From: Gordonia sp. OPL2
Lineage (GTDB): Bacteria; Actinomycetota; Actinomycetes; Mycobacteriales; Mycobacteriaceae
Reading direction: 5' to 3'
Assembly (NCBI RefSeq): GCF_003797825.1
Contig: NZ_RKME01000022.1
Location: forward strand, 34,043 to 98,042
DNA: 64,000 nucleotides
The position numbers and the translations under genes are program-made. Position 1 is the first letter of the stretch. Every line of letters begins with the position of its first letter. The notes under the pieces were generated by a model. It did no database searches. It was not told where the DNA came from and was given only the letters and a program-made list of their open reading frames with translations. Shown one piece after another: positions 53,873-62,509 of the stretch.

Positions 53873-54223
53873 ATGTCCGACCAGTTCATCGACCCCACCG
53901 CGAAGCCCAGCGGACCGGGCTGCGCCGACTGTGAGGCAACCGGCTCCTGGTGGTTCCATCTGCGCCGCTGTGCCGAGTGCGGTCATGTCGGGTGTTGCGA
54001 CGACTCGCTCCATCGGCACGCACGGGCGCACGCCGCCGAGACCGGCCATCTGGTGATCCAGAGCTATGAGCCCGGCGAGAACTGGTTCTGGAATTTCGGT
54101 ACCGACGAACTGTTCACCGGCCCCAGTCTCGCCGAGCCCACCGAACACCCCGGTGACCAGACCGCACCGGGCCCACAGGACCGTCTGCCCGCGGACTGGC
54201 GAGAACAGTTGCGCGCGCGCTGA
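53873..54223 (+). CDS. UBP-type zinc-finger protein
   Basis: A 116-residue protein made almost entirely of a UBP-type zinc finger. CADCEATGSWWFHLRRCAEC, GHVGCCDD, and HRHARAHAAETGHLV supply the Cys/His ligands, as in eukaryotic ubiquitin-peptidase zinc fingers. ATG 53873 follows CGGAGAC. Bacteria lack ubiquitin, but actinobacteria have the ubiquitin-like tag Pup. A link to a C-terminal Gly-Gly ligand is conceivable but untested. It lies 30 bp after the hydrolase gene and probably shares its transcript. Confidence 0.85.
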   Translation: MSDQFIDPTAKPSGPGCADCEATGSWWFHLRRCAECGHVGCCDDSLHRHARAHAAETGHLVIQSYEPGENWFWNFGTDELFTGPSLAEPTEHPGDQTAPGPQDRLPADWREQLRAR

Positions 54224-54242
54224 TATTGCGCGACGACCGCTG

Positions 54243-56060
54243 TCACCACGGAAGCCGGAGCGGCACATCCGGGATCGGCCCGGGGAGGTCGATGTCACCG
54301 TCGAGGAGGTCGCCGAGCGGTCCCAGGCCGAGCTCGAGAAGCTCACCGGTGCCCTCGGCGAGCTTCTCGGGTAGTCCGCTGTCGAGACCGAGGTGCAGCT
54401 TGGGGAGGACGTCGGGGCGTCGTTCCACATAGGGCATCGGACTGTCGCCTCGCACCACGTCGACCATGTTCCGAAACGCTGTGGACCCCGGATCTTTCCA
54501 ATAGTCACCGTGTCCACGGGTTCCTTCGATCAGCGTGCCGTCGGAGAAGCGACCCGAGTCCAGTCGAGTGACGCCCGCAGCCGTGTCGGGATCTGCGCCG
54601 TGCGGGTTGAGCGACCCGAGGGACTGGACAACGCCGATCGGATCTCCCGGAGCGGTCATCGAGAACCGTTCGACGCCGGGATTTGCATTGCGCCACGGGC
54701 CGTCGAAGACACCGGTGCCCGCCGAAGACGCGTAGACGACCCGATCGGCGCGCAGGCCGAGCTGCTCGGCAGAACCGACGACCGATCCTCCATACGAGTG
54801 TCCGATGACAGTGGTGGATGCACCCGGGGCGTGAAGGGCGATCTCTGCATCGACCTGTTCGGCGAACTCGACGAGGCGCGGCGCCATTGTCCGCGCGAAG
54901 GACGGATCGACGGCCGAACCGGATGCTCCGGCGGCCAGTCCGACTGCGACGTCGACGGCCGCGGAGGGGATGTCTCCGCGTGCCAGCTGGGGTAGCGCCG
55001 ATCCGAGGCCCTCGTAGCCGAGACGTTGTGGAAAGTCACCGTCGAGGAAGACGAACACGGGACCTCCGGTGGAGCGCGAGAGTAGCGGGGCCGCATCGAT
55101 TGTCGATGATCGGTTGTCCATGGAGGAATGGGTTCCGGGCACGAGGATTGCCGCGTTACGCGCTCCGGCAAGGGTGCCGATCATCTCGATGTAGCGTCCG
55201 GCGCCGGTCGCGTCGAAGGCGATGAATCGTCGCTCGGTCGTCCGGTCGAGGTCGTCGCGTCCAGCGCTCGGGTCATCGGTCTGCCGAAGGAACTCGGCAA
55301 GACGCCGGGCACGCGGACCGTCGCCTCGGCCGGCGCGCTGCTCGGCGGCGAGGGCGGTGCGGATGGCGATCTCGTTGGCGTCCGCACGCGTGGCGAAGTC
55401 GACACCGTCCATGTTGCCGATGGTGTGCGGGTCGGCGTGCATGACGCGTCGCCGATCCTGGCTACTCATGGCAGCGAGCATGTTTCGTCTCTGTTCGGGC
55501 GTCATGCCGCGAAGCGTCGTCACGACTCGGTCGGGGTCGAGGCGCCGTCCATCCGGAACGATCACGGCCGGTTGACCGCTCGTCATCGCGGAGAGATCGG
55601 AACGCAGGGCGTCGAGACGGGCACCGTAGTCGTCGTCGAGTGCGGCGACCGTCGTCAGTCCGGCCCGGATGTGCGCTTCGATCGTTGTCGCTTCCTCGTG
55701 GAGGGTGACGTCGGGGTGGGTGACCTCGCCGAAGTCGGTGACCAGGTATCCGTCGGCGATCGCCGCGTCGACCCTAGCCAGCACTGTCGCGCAGGCATGT
55801 GTCAGATCCGTGGCGGCGTCTAGTGCCTCGTCGGCGATCTGGTTCAACACATTTCGGATCTCGGCGGCGTGGTCGCGCTGGTCCTCGACACGACCCTGCA
55901 CGACGTGACGGCTGTCGCCGACCCAGACCACCATCTGGTCCATGGCGCGGGCGACGGTCTCCATCGCTCGATCGAGTGTCGCGGCCGCCGCCTGGACCTG
56001 AGCGCCGGCAGCAGTTGCGAGATCGCCGCGCCAGGTACGTATCTCCGAGATGCTGTTCAC
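54243..56060 (-). CDS. DUF1023 alpha/beta hydrolase with WXG100-like N-terminal domain
   Basis: A 605-residue protein. The first 110 residues form a helical hairpin with WVG (W-x-G) in VVWVGDSRHVVQG, like secreted WXG100/ESX proteins. The middle contains helical linker sequence (TPEQRRNMLAAMSSQD), and the C-terminal half is a DUF1023 alpha/beta hydrolase with nucleophile elbow GHSYGGS (about residue 422) and a late His in GTRGHGDYW. Start GTG 56060 overlaps the stop of the upstream 97-residue gene by GTGA, implying translational coupling. By analogy with type VII substrates it may be exported, but no ESX machinery is in this window. Confidence 0.85.
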   Translation of the reverse strand: MNSISEIRTWRGDLATAAGAQVQAAAATLDRAMETVARAMDQMVVWVGDSRHVVQGRVEDQRDHAAEIRNVLNQIADEALDAATDLTHACATVLARVDAAIADGYLVTDFGEVTHPDVTLHEEATTIEAHIRAGLTTVAALDDDYGARLDALRSDLSAMTSGQPAVIVPDGRRLDPDRVVTTLRGMTPEQRRNMLAAMSSQDRRRVMHADPHTIGNMDGVDFATRADANEIAIRTALAAEQRAGRGDGPRARRLAEFLRQTDDPSAGRDDLDRTTERRFIAFDATGAGRYIEMIGTLAGARNAAILVPGTHSSMDNRSSTIDAAPLLSRSTGGPVFVFLDGDFPQRLGYEGLGSALPQLARGDIPSAAVDVAVGLAAGASGSAVDPSFARTMAPRLVEFAEQVDAEIALHAPGASTTVIGHSYGGSVVGSAEQLGLRADRVVYASSAGTGVFDGPWRNANPGVERFSMTAPGDPIGVVQSLGSLNPHGADPDTAAGVTRLDSGRFSDGTLIEGTRGHGDYWKDPGSTAFRNMVDVVRGDSPMPYVERRPDVLPKLHLGLDSGLPEKLAEGTGELLELGLGPLGDLLDGDIDLPGPIPDVPLRLPW

Positions 56061-56350
56061 GGAGCACCTCGTCCGTCGAGCGCGGCGGCGGAGGCGGTGT
56101 CCTCGTCGACCACTCGGGAACGAAACCCATTGACGGAGAGAGCTATCGACTCGAGCCGGCCAGCGATCAGGGTGATCGCGGCGGTCGCCGGAGTGGCGGT
56201 GGCGCGCAGGACGGTGGCGACACGGCTCGTCGAGGCCGGGAGTTCGCCGGCGAGGTCGAATCGGATGGCGCGGACAGTACGCTCCTGCGACCGCCAGATG
56301 GTCAGGGCGACAGAGACCTCGCCGGGGTCGATGGTGAATCGTGGTGTCAC
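56057..56350 (-). CDS. small helical protein, partner of the DUF1023 hydrolase
   Basis: A 97-residue protein of unrecognised family that starts at a GTG and stops inside the start codon of the WXG-like/DUF1023 gene (GTGA overlap). It has an amphipathic stretch (AATLVRATATPATAAI-like, residues about 45-75) and no cysteine. Length and position match small partners that sit upstream of WXG100-type effectors in actinobacteria, for example as an EsxA-like or chaperone-like protein, although no W-x-G motif is present. It is oriented away from the 13E12 gene. Confidence 0.7.
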   Translation of the reverse strand: MTPRFTIDPGEVSVALTIWRSQERTVRAIRFDLAGELPASTSRVATVLRATATPATAAITLIAGRLESIALSVNGFRSRVVDEDTASAAALDGRGAP

Positions 56351-56625
56351 GACAGTTAGACGCAGCGGCCGCCGGTTCGGTTCAGTCGAAGTTCGTTCAC
56401 GCCGAGCCCGGACGGTGTGTGCAATTCGCGCGCACAGTCATCCACAGGCGATGCGGCGGGTGGGCCGCTTGTGCACAAGCCGCCCGCGGCCGGTCGTTAC
56501 GACCGATCAGGGCATACCGTCGTCGGAGTCGAGTTCGATCCGAAAGACGTGGGTGTGTCGGCGTCGTGATGTCGCCGACTTTCGATGTTGTTGTGGCCTT
56601 GCTGTATCCGAACCGAGGAGCCCTC

Positions 56626-58848
56626 GTGCACACACAGTTCGACCTCACCGACGATGCGGAGCTGTTGGCCGCCGTGTCGTCGGCGGATCGGGGTGAGCGT
56701 GGGCGTGCACTCCTGCGACTGAGTCGCCGGTTCGAGGCGCGGATGGTGATGACCGCCTACGAGATCGGCGGGGCGATGTACGACGAGGTGCTCCACAATC
56801 TCGACCCGGTCCGACAGATGACTGTGCGGCACGCCGCCGATAAGGCCGCCGTCGGCGAGATCTCGCTGCAGCTGTCGGTGTCCCGCTCCAAAGCCGGTAG
56901 GCTGTTCAATCTCGGTGCGGCACTGCATGGATTTCCCAAGATCATGGCGTCGTATCTCGCCGGAGACCACAGCACCCATCGGGTCGGCAAGATGGTCCGC
57001 GCAGCGCAGTCTGTTCCGGATACGTCGATCACCGACGAATGGATCAGAGAGTTCGCAGCGAACGAGGCCGAGACCCGGGACCCGTCGGCCGACCGCGACA
57101 GTGAGGTTGGCGGGGGCGACGGCTCGAGCATCAGCGGTGGCGATGACGGCGATGGCAAGGGCGATGGCGGTGGCGGTGGCGGTGGCGGTGGCGATGATGA
57201 CATCGACGCCGAAGTCCCTGCGACGCTGGAGGATGCGCTCGCTGATGCGCGCGCTGATGCGGAGAGCGATGACCGTGGTGACTGCGGTCGCGGTGAACGT
57301 GAGGGTGACGACAGTGGTGGCGGTGACGGCACTGGTGGTGACGCCGATGATGCGTCGGGGGCGGGTTGCGACCCGGCGGACGGCTCGCCGACCGTGGACT
57401 TCGAGGATCTCGCGCTGGATCTCGCGTCGCGACCGACCACCGACACTGTTCTGGGGAACGCGCTCGACGCAGTGGTGATCAGCATGGATCCCGACCGCGC
57501 CGCGGAGGTGCGGGAAGAGTTCGGCCGCACATACCAGAACGTGATCGTGACCACCGATGCGTCCGGACACGCGAGTATCGACGCGTGCGTTCCGGCCGAG
57601 GACGGCCTGCGCATCAGTCGGAGAATCGCCACGTTGATCCACGAACGTGTGTGCCCTGGCGATCCGCGCACCCTCGGCCAGCAGCGGGTGGCCGCCTTCG
57701 CCGAGATCACCCGGAAACGTGGTGCTCGGCTTGCCTGCGAATGCGGTCGCGCCGATTGTCGCGCACGGGTGAAGACCGGGAAGGCGGCACCGCGGGTCGG
57801 TGGAGGTTCGACATCTGGCGCCGCGGCGCCAGAACGCTCAGCTGTTCCGGCCGATGTCTCCGCTCACGCGCAGAACGAGCCGTTCAACGAGCCTGGCGAT
57901 GATGCGCTCCGTACGGATCTCGGTGGTGATGCCGTCGGTGGCGGAGACCTCGGTGCTGCAGATCTCGGTGCTGGCGATCTCAGTGGTGGCGATCTCGGTG
58001 GGGGTGATCTCGGTGGGGGTGATCTCAGTGGTGACGATCCCAGCGGTGGCGATCTCAGTAGTGGCGAGCCGGGCGACTCCGAGCCCCACTGCGAACAACT
58101 CGACCGCGACGAGCTGGCGAACGACGTCCCGGACATTCACGGCCGCATGGAGCCCGGCGATGAGGCCGACGATCCTGACGATGGCGGCCCTGCCGGAGGC
58201 AGCGGTCCCGACGACCCCGGCCCGGACCCCGAGTTCGGGGGCCCACCTGGCGGGGCCAACTGTCCCATCACCCCAGACGATGAGTGGGCCGATCCGGTGG
58301 ATGACGAACCGGCTTCGCCCCTCACTCTCATCCTCGATCCCACGTTGGCACGGCCTCCCCATCTGCGCGGCTACGGTGCCATCGATCCGGCACTCGCTGC
58401 CGAACTCGCGCCGCGCGCGACCATCATCGGACCCCCGTCGGTCAGCTCGCGCACCCGTCGGACATCTGGTGCGATCGTCACCGATCGAACTCCCCCGCGG
58501 CCGGTGGACGCGACCGGACACGGCGGATTCGACCGCCCACCTCCAGGTGCTCTCATGTACGCGCCCTCGGCGAAATTGCGGGCGGAGGTCGAGTACAGCG
58601 ACCTCACGTGCCGATACCCGCTGTGCACCAGACCTTCTCACGAATGTCAGCTCGATCATCTGGTGCCGTTCAACCATGCCGACCCGATGGCCGGCGGGTG
58701 GACGCTGCTCGACAACATCATCCCGCTCTGTACGCCTGATCACCAGCGGAAGCATCTCGGGATCTGGATTCCCGTGATGAACGTGGACCGCACTGTTGTC
58801 TGGCGCAACGCTCAGTCCGGGTACGAACTCACCACCCACCCCAGCTGA
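56626..58848 (+). CDS. DUF222 / HNH endonuclease-like protein (13E12 family)
   Basis: A 740-residue member of the mycobacterial 13E12 repeat family. The N-terminal DUF222 domain (about 1-210) begins MHTQFDLTDDAELLAAV. A C-terminal HNH nuclease domain carries zinc ligands and active-site residues in CRYPLCTRPSHECQLDHLVPF and LCTPDHQRKH (about 665-710). Between them are two low-complexity inserts: a Gly/Asp stretch (GGGGGGGGGDDD near 57165-57200) and a pentapeptide-like GDLGG array. GTG 56626 is chosen for GAGGAG five bases upstream. Earlier starts lack one. Family copies are often mobile or multi-copy, but this one shows no flanking repeats. The typical length is 450-550, so it is enlarged. 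Confidence 0.88.
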   Translation: MHTQFDLTDDAELLAAVSSADRGERGRALLRLSRRFEARMVMTAYEIGGAMYDEVLHNLDPVRQMTVRHAADKAAVGEISLQLSVSRSKAGRLFNLGAALHGFPKIMASYLAGDHSTHRVGKMVRAAQSVPDTSITDEWIREFAANEAETRDPSADRDSEVGGGDGSSISGGDDGDGKGDGGGGGGGGGDDDIDAEVPATLEDALADARADAESDDRGDCGRGEREGDDSGGGDGTGGDADDASGAGCDPADGSPTVDFEDLALDLASRPTTDTVLGNALDAVVISMDPDRAAEVREEFGRTYQNVIVTTDASGHASIDACVPAEDGLRISRRIATLIHERVCPGDPRTLGQQRVAAFAEITRKRGARLACECGRADCRARVKTGKAAPRVGGGSTSGAAAPERSAVPADVSAHAQNEPFNEPGDDALRTDLGGDAVGGGDLGAADLGAGDLSGGDLGGGDLGGGDLSGDDPSGGDLSSGEPGDSEPHCEQLDRDELANDVPDIHGRMEPGDEADDPDDGGPAGGSGPDDPGPDPEFGGPPGGANCPITPDDEWADPVDDEPASPLTLILDPTLARPPHLRGYGAIDPALAAELAPRATIIGPPSVSSRTRRTSGAIVTDRTPPRPVDATGHGGFDRPPPGALMYAPSAKLRAEVEYSDLTCRYPLCTRPSHECQLDHLVPFNHADPMAGGWTLLDNIIPLCTPDHQRKHLGIWIPVMNVDRTVVWRNAQSGYELTTHPS
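57937..58065 (+). repeat. intragenic 15-bp tandem array encoding GDLGG pentapeptides
   Basis: About nine successive units of 15 bp, near GGTGATCTCGGTGGG, encode (G/A)DL(G/S)G-type pentapeptides in the 13E12-family protein. The amino-acid pattern matches the A(D/N)LxG pentapeptide repeat that folds into a right-handed beta-helix. Copy number may vary between strains because of the short period. Confidence 0.8.
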
Positions 58849-58860
58849 TCGCGGCGAGCA

Positions 58861-59268
58861 CTATCGCTGTGACGGCGGTGGTTTTCCGAGGAGTGACCAC
58901 CAGTACTCCTCTGGGATCTCCTCTCCTGCGCGCAGAACTCTGGCGAGGCCGACCGCCATGAAGATGCCGAGTACCCCCAGCCACAATCCCGACAGTGAGA
59001 TCAACGTCCACGCGACCGCCACCGCGATCGACCACGGCGCGAGCAGGATCAGCAGGGGCGCGAAGAAGAATCCCACGGCGACAAACCAGTAGGACCCCCA
59101 GCGATCGCAACGCATCACGATCGTGAGCCATCGCGGACTCGCCGCCGTAGGCGCGGCAACGGGGATCGGGACCGAGCGATCCGGGACAGAGCGATCTCGG
59201 ATGGGGAGCTCGCGGACAGGGAGCCCTCGGGTGTGTCTGTCTCGGACAGCGCCATCTCGCGTGGTCAT
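58861..59268 (-). CDS. membrane protein of unknown function
   Basis: A 135-residue protein. The first 45 residues are rich in Arg, Pro and Asp (GLPVRELPIRDRSVPDRSVPIP), then two membrane helices are visible (SYWFVAVGFFFAPLLILLAPW, about 59-79, and a second helix to about 110). No family is recognised. It ends EYWWSLLGKPPPSQR. It is divergent from the AfsR-type regulator gene, with a palindrome near the middle of the 152-bp gap. It ends 12 bp past the convergent 13E12 stop. Confidence 0.7.
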   Translation of the reverse strand: MTTRDGAVRDRHTRGLPVRELPIRDRSVPDRSVPIPVAAPTAASPRWLTIVMRCDRWGSYWFVAVGFFFAPLLILLAPWSIAVAVAWTLISLSGLWLGVLGIFMAVGLARVLRAGEEIPEEYWWSLLGKPPPSQR

Positions 59269-59332
59269 GGGAGCCTCCTCGGTGCGGTCGGCCGGGATAC
59301 CTCCATGTTCCGGTGGCTGCGACTCCAGATCT

Positions 59333-59349
59333 ACTACCTGCGAGGTAGT
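59333..59349. promoter_or_regulatory. palindrome between membrane protein and AfsR-type regulator
   Basis: ACTACCTGCGAGGTAGT, perfect 7-bp arms around GCG, 64 bp before the membrane-protein start and 72 bp before the regulator start. It is a plausible operator for divergent control, perhaps by the AfsR-type protein itself. Confidence 0.6.
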
Positions 59350-59420
59350 GGATTCTGACTTTATGATCTCTCAATGAGGTGCTGGGCGTACCAGGTCGGC
59401 GAGTTCGGCGAGGTCCACAG

Positions 59421-62186
59421 GTGCTGCTGATCCACGACCTCGGTGAACTCGTCGTCGAGCGCGATTCCCGACCGCACGAACCCGGTGGAACCAAGCCTCG
59501 CACCATTCTCGCGCTGCTCTGCGCCGGAGCCGGGAGTCCCGTTCCGGCGTCGACGCTCATCACCGAGGTGTGGGGTCCCGACGCTCCGGAGAAGACCCAG
59601 CGTGCGCTGGAATCCCAGATGTGGCGCCTACGCAAGGCACTCTCACCGGACGGCGACGGCCGGTCGCCCATCGCCACCGACCGAGCCGGCTATCGCCTCG
59701 ACCTGTCGACGGTGACGCTCGATTCGGCGACGTTCGAAGCGGCCGCGGCCACAGCCAACGCCCGCCACGGCGCGTCGACCGCGCTGCGCGACCTCGACGA
59801 CGCACTCAGTCTGTGGCGCGGGGAACCGTTCACCACGGCGGCATCGACGCCGACACTCGATCAAGCCCGCCGACGACTGCACACCGCGCGCACCGCGCTG
59901 CTGACCCGTCGCGCCGATCTGCTCTTCGAGGGAGGGCACATCGAGCGCGCGCTGGATGAAGCACAGGCCCTGATCACCCACGACCCGCTCGACGAGCACG
60001 CCTGGACGGTCAAGATCGGCGCGCTCGCCGCGAGTGGGCAACGCGCGGAAGCTCTCACGGCCTACCGAGACATCCGCGAACTCCTGGCGACCGAACTCGG
60101 CATGGACCCCGGCGACGAACTCCGCGCCGCGCACCGCAGTGTGCTCGACGATCACAGTCGCACGGTGCGACGTATCCATCTCCCCTCTCAACACACCTCG
60201 TTCGTCGGCCGCGACCACGAACTCGCCGAGTTGGTCCGCCTCCTCGGAAGCGAACGCGCGATCTCGATCACCGGCATCCCCGGCGTCGGGAAGACGCGCC
60301 TCGCACTCGAAGCCGCTCGGCGCGCTGCCGACTCGTTCGACGACGGGGTCTGGTTCATCCCACGCAGGACCGGCACCGACGACGCCGGCGCCATCCTTGC
60401 GACGATGCGAGTCCAGCCGTCGGCTGACGCCCCGACGGCGCTCGACCAGGTCTGCGCGCACCTGTCGACGATGTCGGCCCTGCTCGTACTCGACGGCGCA
60501 CCACCTGACACCGCTGATGCACCCGCACCCAATGTGGTCGACGCGATCCTGCAGCGCTGCGCAGCGGTCACCGTCCTCGGCGTCGGCGCCCCATTGGGAG
60601 TCGAGGGCGAGCACGTGGTCACCGTGCACCCCCTCCCTGTCGATGCGACCGCCGGCTACGCCGGGCCGCCTCCTGCGCACCGCCTCCTCACCGACCGAAT
60701 CCGCGTGGCGATCGGCACGTTCGACCCCGACGCCGCCGACCGCACCGACCTCGACCGCATCTGTCGTGCCATGGGGGGGCTGCCACTGGGGCTGGAGCTG
60801 GCTGCGGCCCGGACGGCGACGTTCTCTCTGCACGAGGTCGCCGAACAGTTCGGCGCCGAGATGCCCGAGCCCGTCCAGCGCGCATTCGCACTCGCCTACG
60901 AATCGCTCGGCGACGATCTCGCCGCGACGTTCCTCCGCCTCACCGCACTGCGAAACCCCTTCACTCCGACGCTCGCAGAATCGGTGTGCGACAACCGGGG
61001 CAGCCAGGTCACCGACGCACTCACCGAGCTCGCCCGCCGCTCACTGCTGTGGCCGATCCGCGGCGATCGCCACCGGCCGACCCGATTCACCGTGCTGAGC
61101 ACCGTCGCTGACCATGCTCGCACCGCCGAGCCCGTCGCCGCCCGCACAGCTCTGCAACGACGTGACGACGCGATCACCGCACTTCTGACAACCACCTCCA
61201 TGCGCAGCAGTGCGACCTCGGCCCGCGACCTCGCCCGCGTCGACAACGACCATCACACGGTCGTGGCCTTCCTCGAATCCGTCGTCATCGACCCCGACAG
61301 GGTCGAGGAGCACGTCGATCTGATCGATCGCCTCGGTCCGTACTGGTTCCTGCGTCGTCGTCTCGCCGACGGCATACGACTGCTCCGACGCGCGGCCCAG
61401 ACGTGCACCACCGGGAAAACCTCACCTCGCACGCAGGCGTTGGTCACGCTGTCACTCGGCGCTGCACTCGCCTTCAGCCAGCTCACCGACGAAGCCCATC
61501 ACCATCTCACCGCGATCACCCCGAACGAGCTCGACACCCTCACCGCCGACGACGACCCCGAAACCCGCACGCTCCGACTTGCTTTCGTGACGCTCGCGGC
61601 GTGGACGGGCGACGCCCACGAGCTCGCCTCACGGTTCTCCCGCCGCGCCGCGTCGGCCCTGGACGCCGGTCCCGACACGCGGCCGATCGCCGCGACCGTC
61701 ACCGCCGCCGTCGCACTGTGCGAACTGACCGCCGGCGACGTCGCGGCCGGCGTCGAAAACGCCCACCGCGCACTCGCACTCAGCACTGAACTGGGCGACC
61801 CACTCGCGATGCACCTCGCGTGCGTGATGATGGGCATCGGCGCCTTGTTCGAGGGCGACACCCAGATGGGCCTGAAATGGAACGACCAGGCATTTCGCGC
61901 CTACCTCGACGCCGGGGGTGTGCAGATCTGCGACACGATCGAGCAACGCGGCAACCACCTCGCCGCGGCCGCCGACATCCGGCGCGCGGGCGCGGCATTC
62001 GCGGTGGCACGAACCTACGCCGCCGACGCCGGCATGGCATGGCCCCGCGGACCGTTCACCCACGACGCCGTCCGCCGCTGCCGCGAAACCGACAACGACG
62101 CCTTCGACGCCGGCTGGCGCGACGGCTCCGCGGCCGCCCGCGATGCCCTCGCCACAGGCGACCACGAACGCTTCGCAGGTATGTGA
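59421..62186 (+). CDS. AfsR/SARP-type transcriptional regulator with BTAD and NTPase domains
   Basis: A 921-residue regulator. It has a winged-helix OmpR-type DNA-binding domain (about 1-90, starting VLLIHDLGELVVERD), a bacterial transcriptional activation domain (BTAD, about 95-240), an AAA/NB-ARC-like NTPase with P-loop GIPGVGKTRLA (about 285) and the MGGLPLGLELAAAR motif, and a tetratricopeptide-like C-terminal half. Such proteins switch on secondary-metabolite or stress genes. Start GTG 59421 follows GAGG. A GTG at 59379 is an alternative. The hydrolase gene 323 bp downstream could be a target. No biosynthetic cluster is in view. Confidence 0.88.
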   Translation: MLLIHDLGELVVERDSRPHEPGGTKPRTILALLCAGAGSPVPASTLITEVWGPDAPEKTQRALESQMWRLRKALSPDGDGRSPIATDRAGYRLDLSTVTLDSATFEAAAATANARHGASTALRDLDDALSLWRGEPFTTAASTPTLDQARRRLHTARTALLTRRADLLFEGGHIERALDEAQALITHDPLDEHAWTVKIGALAASGQRAEALTAYRDIRELLATELGMDPGDELRAAHRSVLDDHSRTVRRIHLPSQHTSFVGRDHELAELVRLLGSERAISITGIPGVGKTRLALEAARRAADSFDDGVWFIPRRTGTDDAGAILATMRVQPSADAPTALDQVCAHLSTMSALLVLDGAPPDTADAPAPNVVDAILQRCAAVTVLGVGAPLGVEGEHVVTVHPLPVDATAGYAGPPPAHRLLTDRIRVAIGTFDPDAADRTDLDRICRAMGGLPLGLELAAARTATFSLHEVAEQFGAEMPEPVQRAFALAYESLGDDLAATFLRLTALRNPFTPTLAESVCDNRGSQVTDALTELARRSLLWPIRGDRHRPTRFTVLSTVADHARTAEPVAARTALQRRDDAITALLTTTSMRSSATSARDLARVDNDHHTVVAFLESVVIDPDRVEEHVDLIDRLGPYWFLRRRLADGIRLLRRAAQTCTTGKTSPRTQALVTLSLGAALAFSQLTDEAHHHLTAITPNELDTLTADDDPETRTLRLAFVTLAAWTGDAHELASRFSRRAASALDAGPDTRPIAATVTAAVALCELTAGDVAAGVENAHRALALSTELGDPLAMHLACVMMGIGALFEGDTQMGLKWNDQAFRAYLDAGGVQICDTIEQRGNHLAAAADIRRAGAAFAVARTYAADAGMAWPRGPFTHDAVRRCRETDNDAFDAGWRDGSAAARDALATGDHERFAGM

Positions 62187-62509
62187 CCTGCCGACGGAAC
62201 CAGCCGCAGACCGGTGACTCGCACCTGGACACACCCCTGGCGACGACCCGCACCCGAACACCCCGCACCCGAACACCTCGGCCCACGACGTCACCGACCC
62301 GATCACAACGGGGGCGACGACCCCGCACACCCTGGATAGGTGACCGCCACCCGGTCCCACGCCCACCATTCACACACCCTCGCCACCCGCCGGGCACGCG
62401 CGCCGCCGATCGCCCCATGTGAGCAGTTTGTGAGGACCCCACGATCTCCTGTTCTCATCACCGGCCGTACGACCGGGATGACCGGACAGACACCACCACG
62501 GAGGTTCCC
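62187..62509. other. 323-bp gap between regulator and hydrolase
   Basis: No gene is supported. The left half holds a C-rich degenerate repeat (CGCACCCGAACACC occurs twice in a row). The right half should contain the hydrolase promoter. TGTGAGCAGTTTGTGAGGAC at about 62418-62437 contains two TGTGAG half-sites 11 bp apart, a possible regulator site. Confidence 0.45.
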
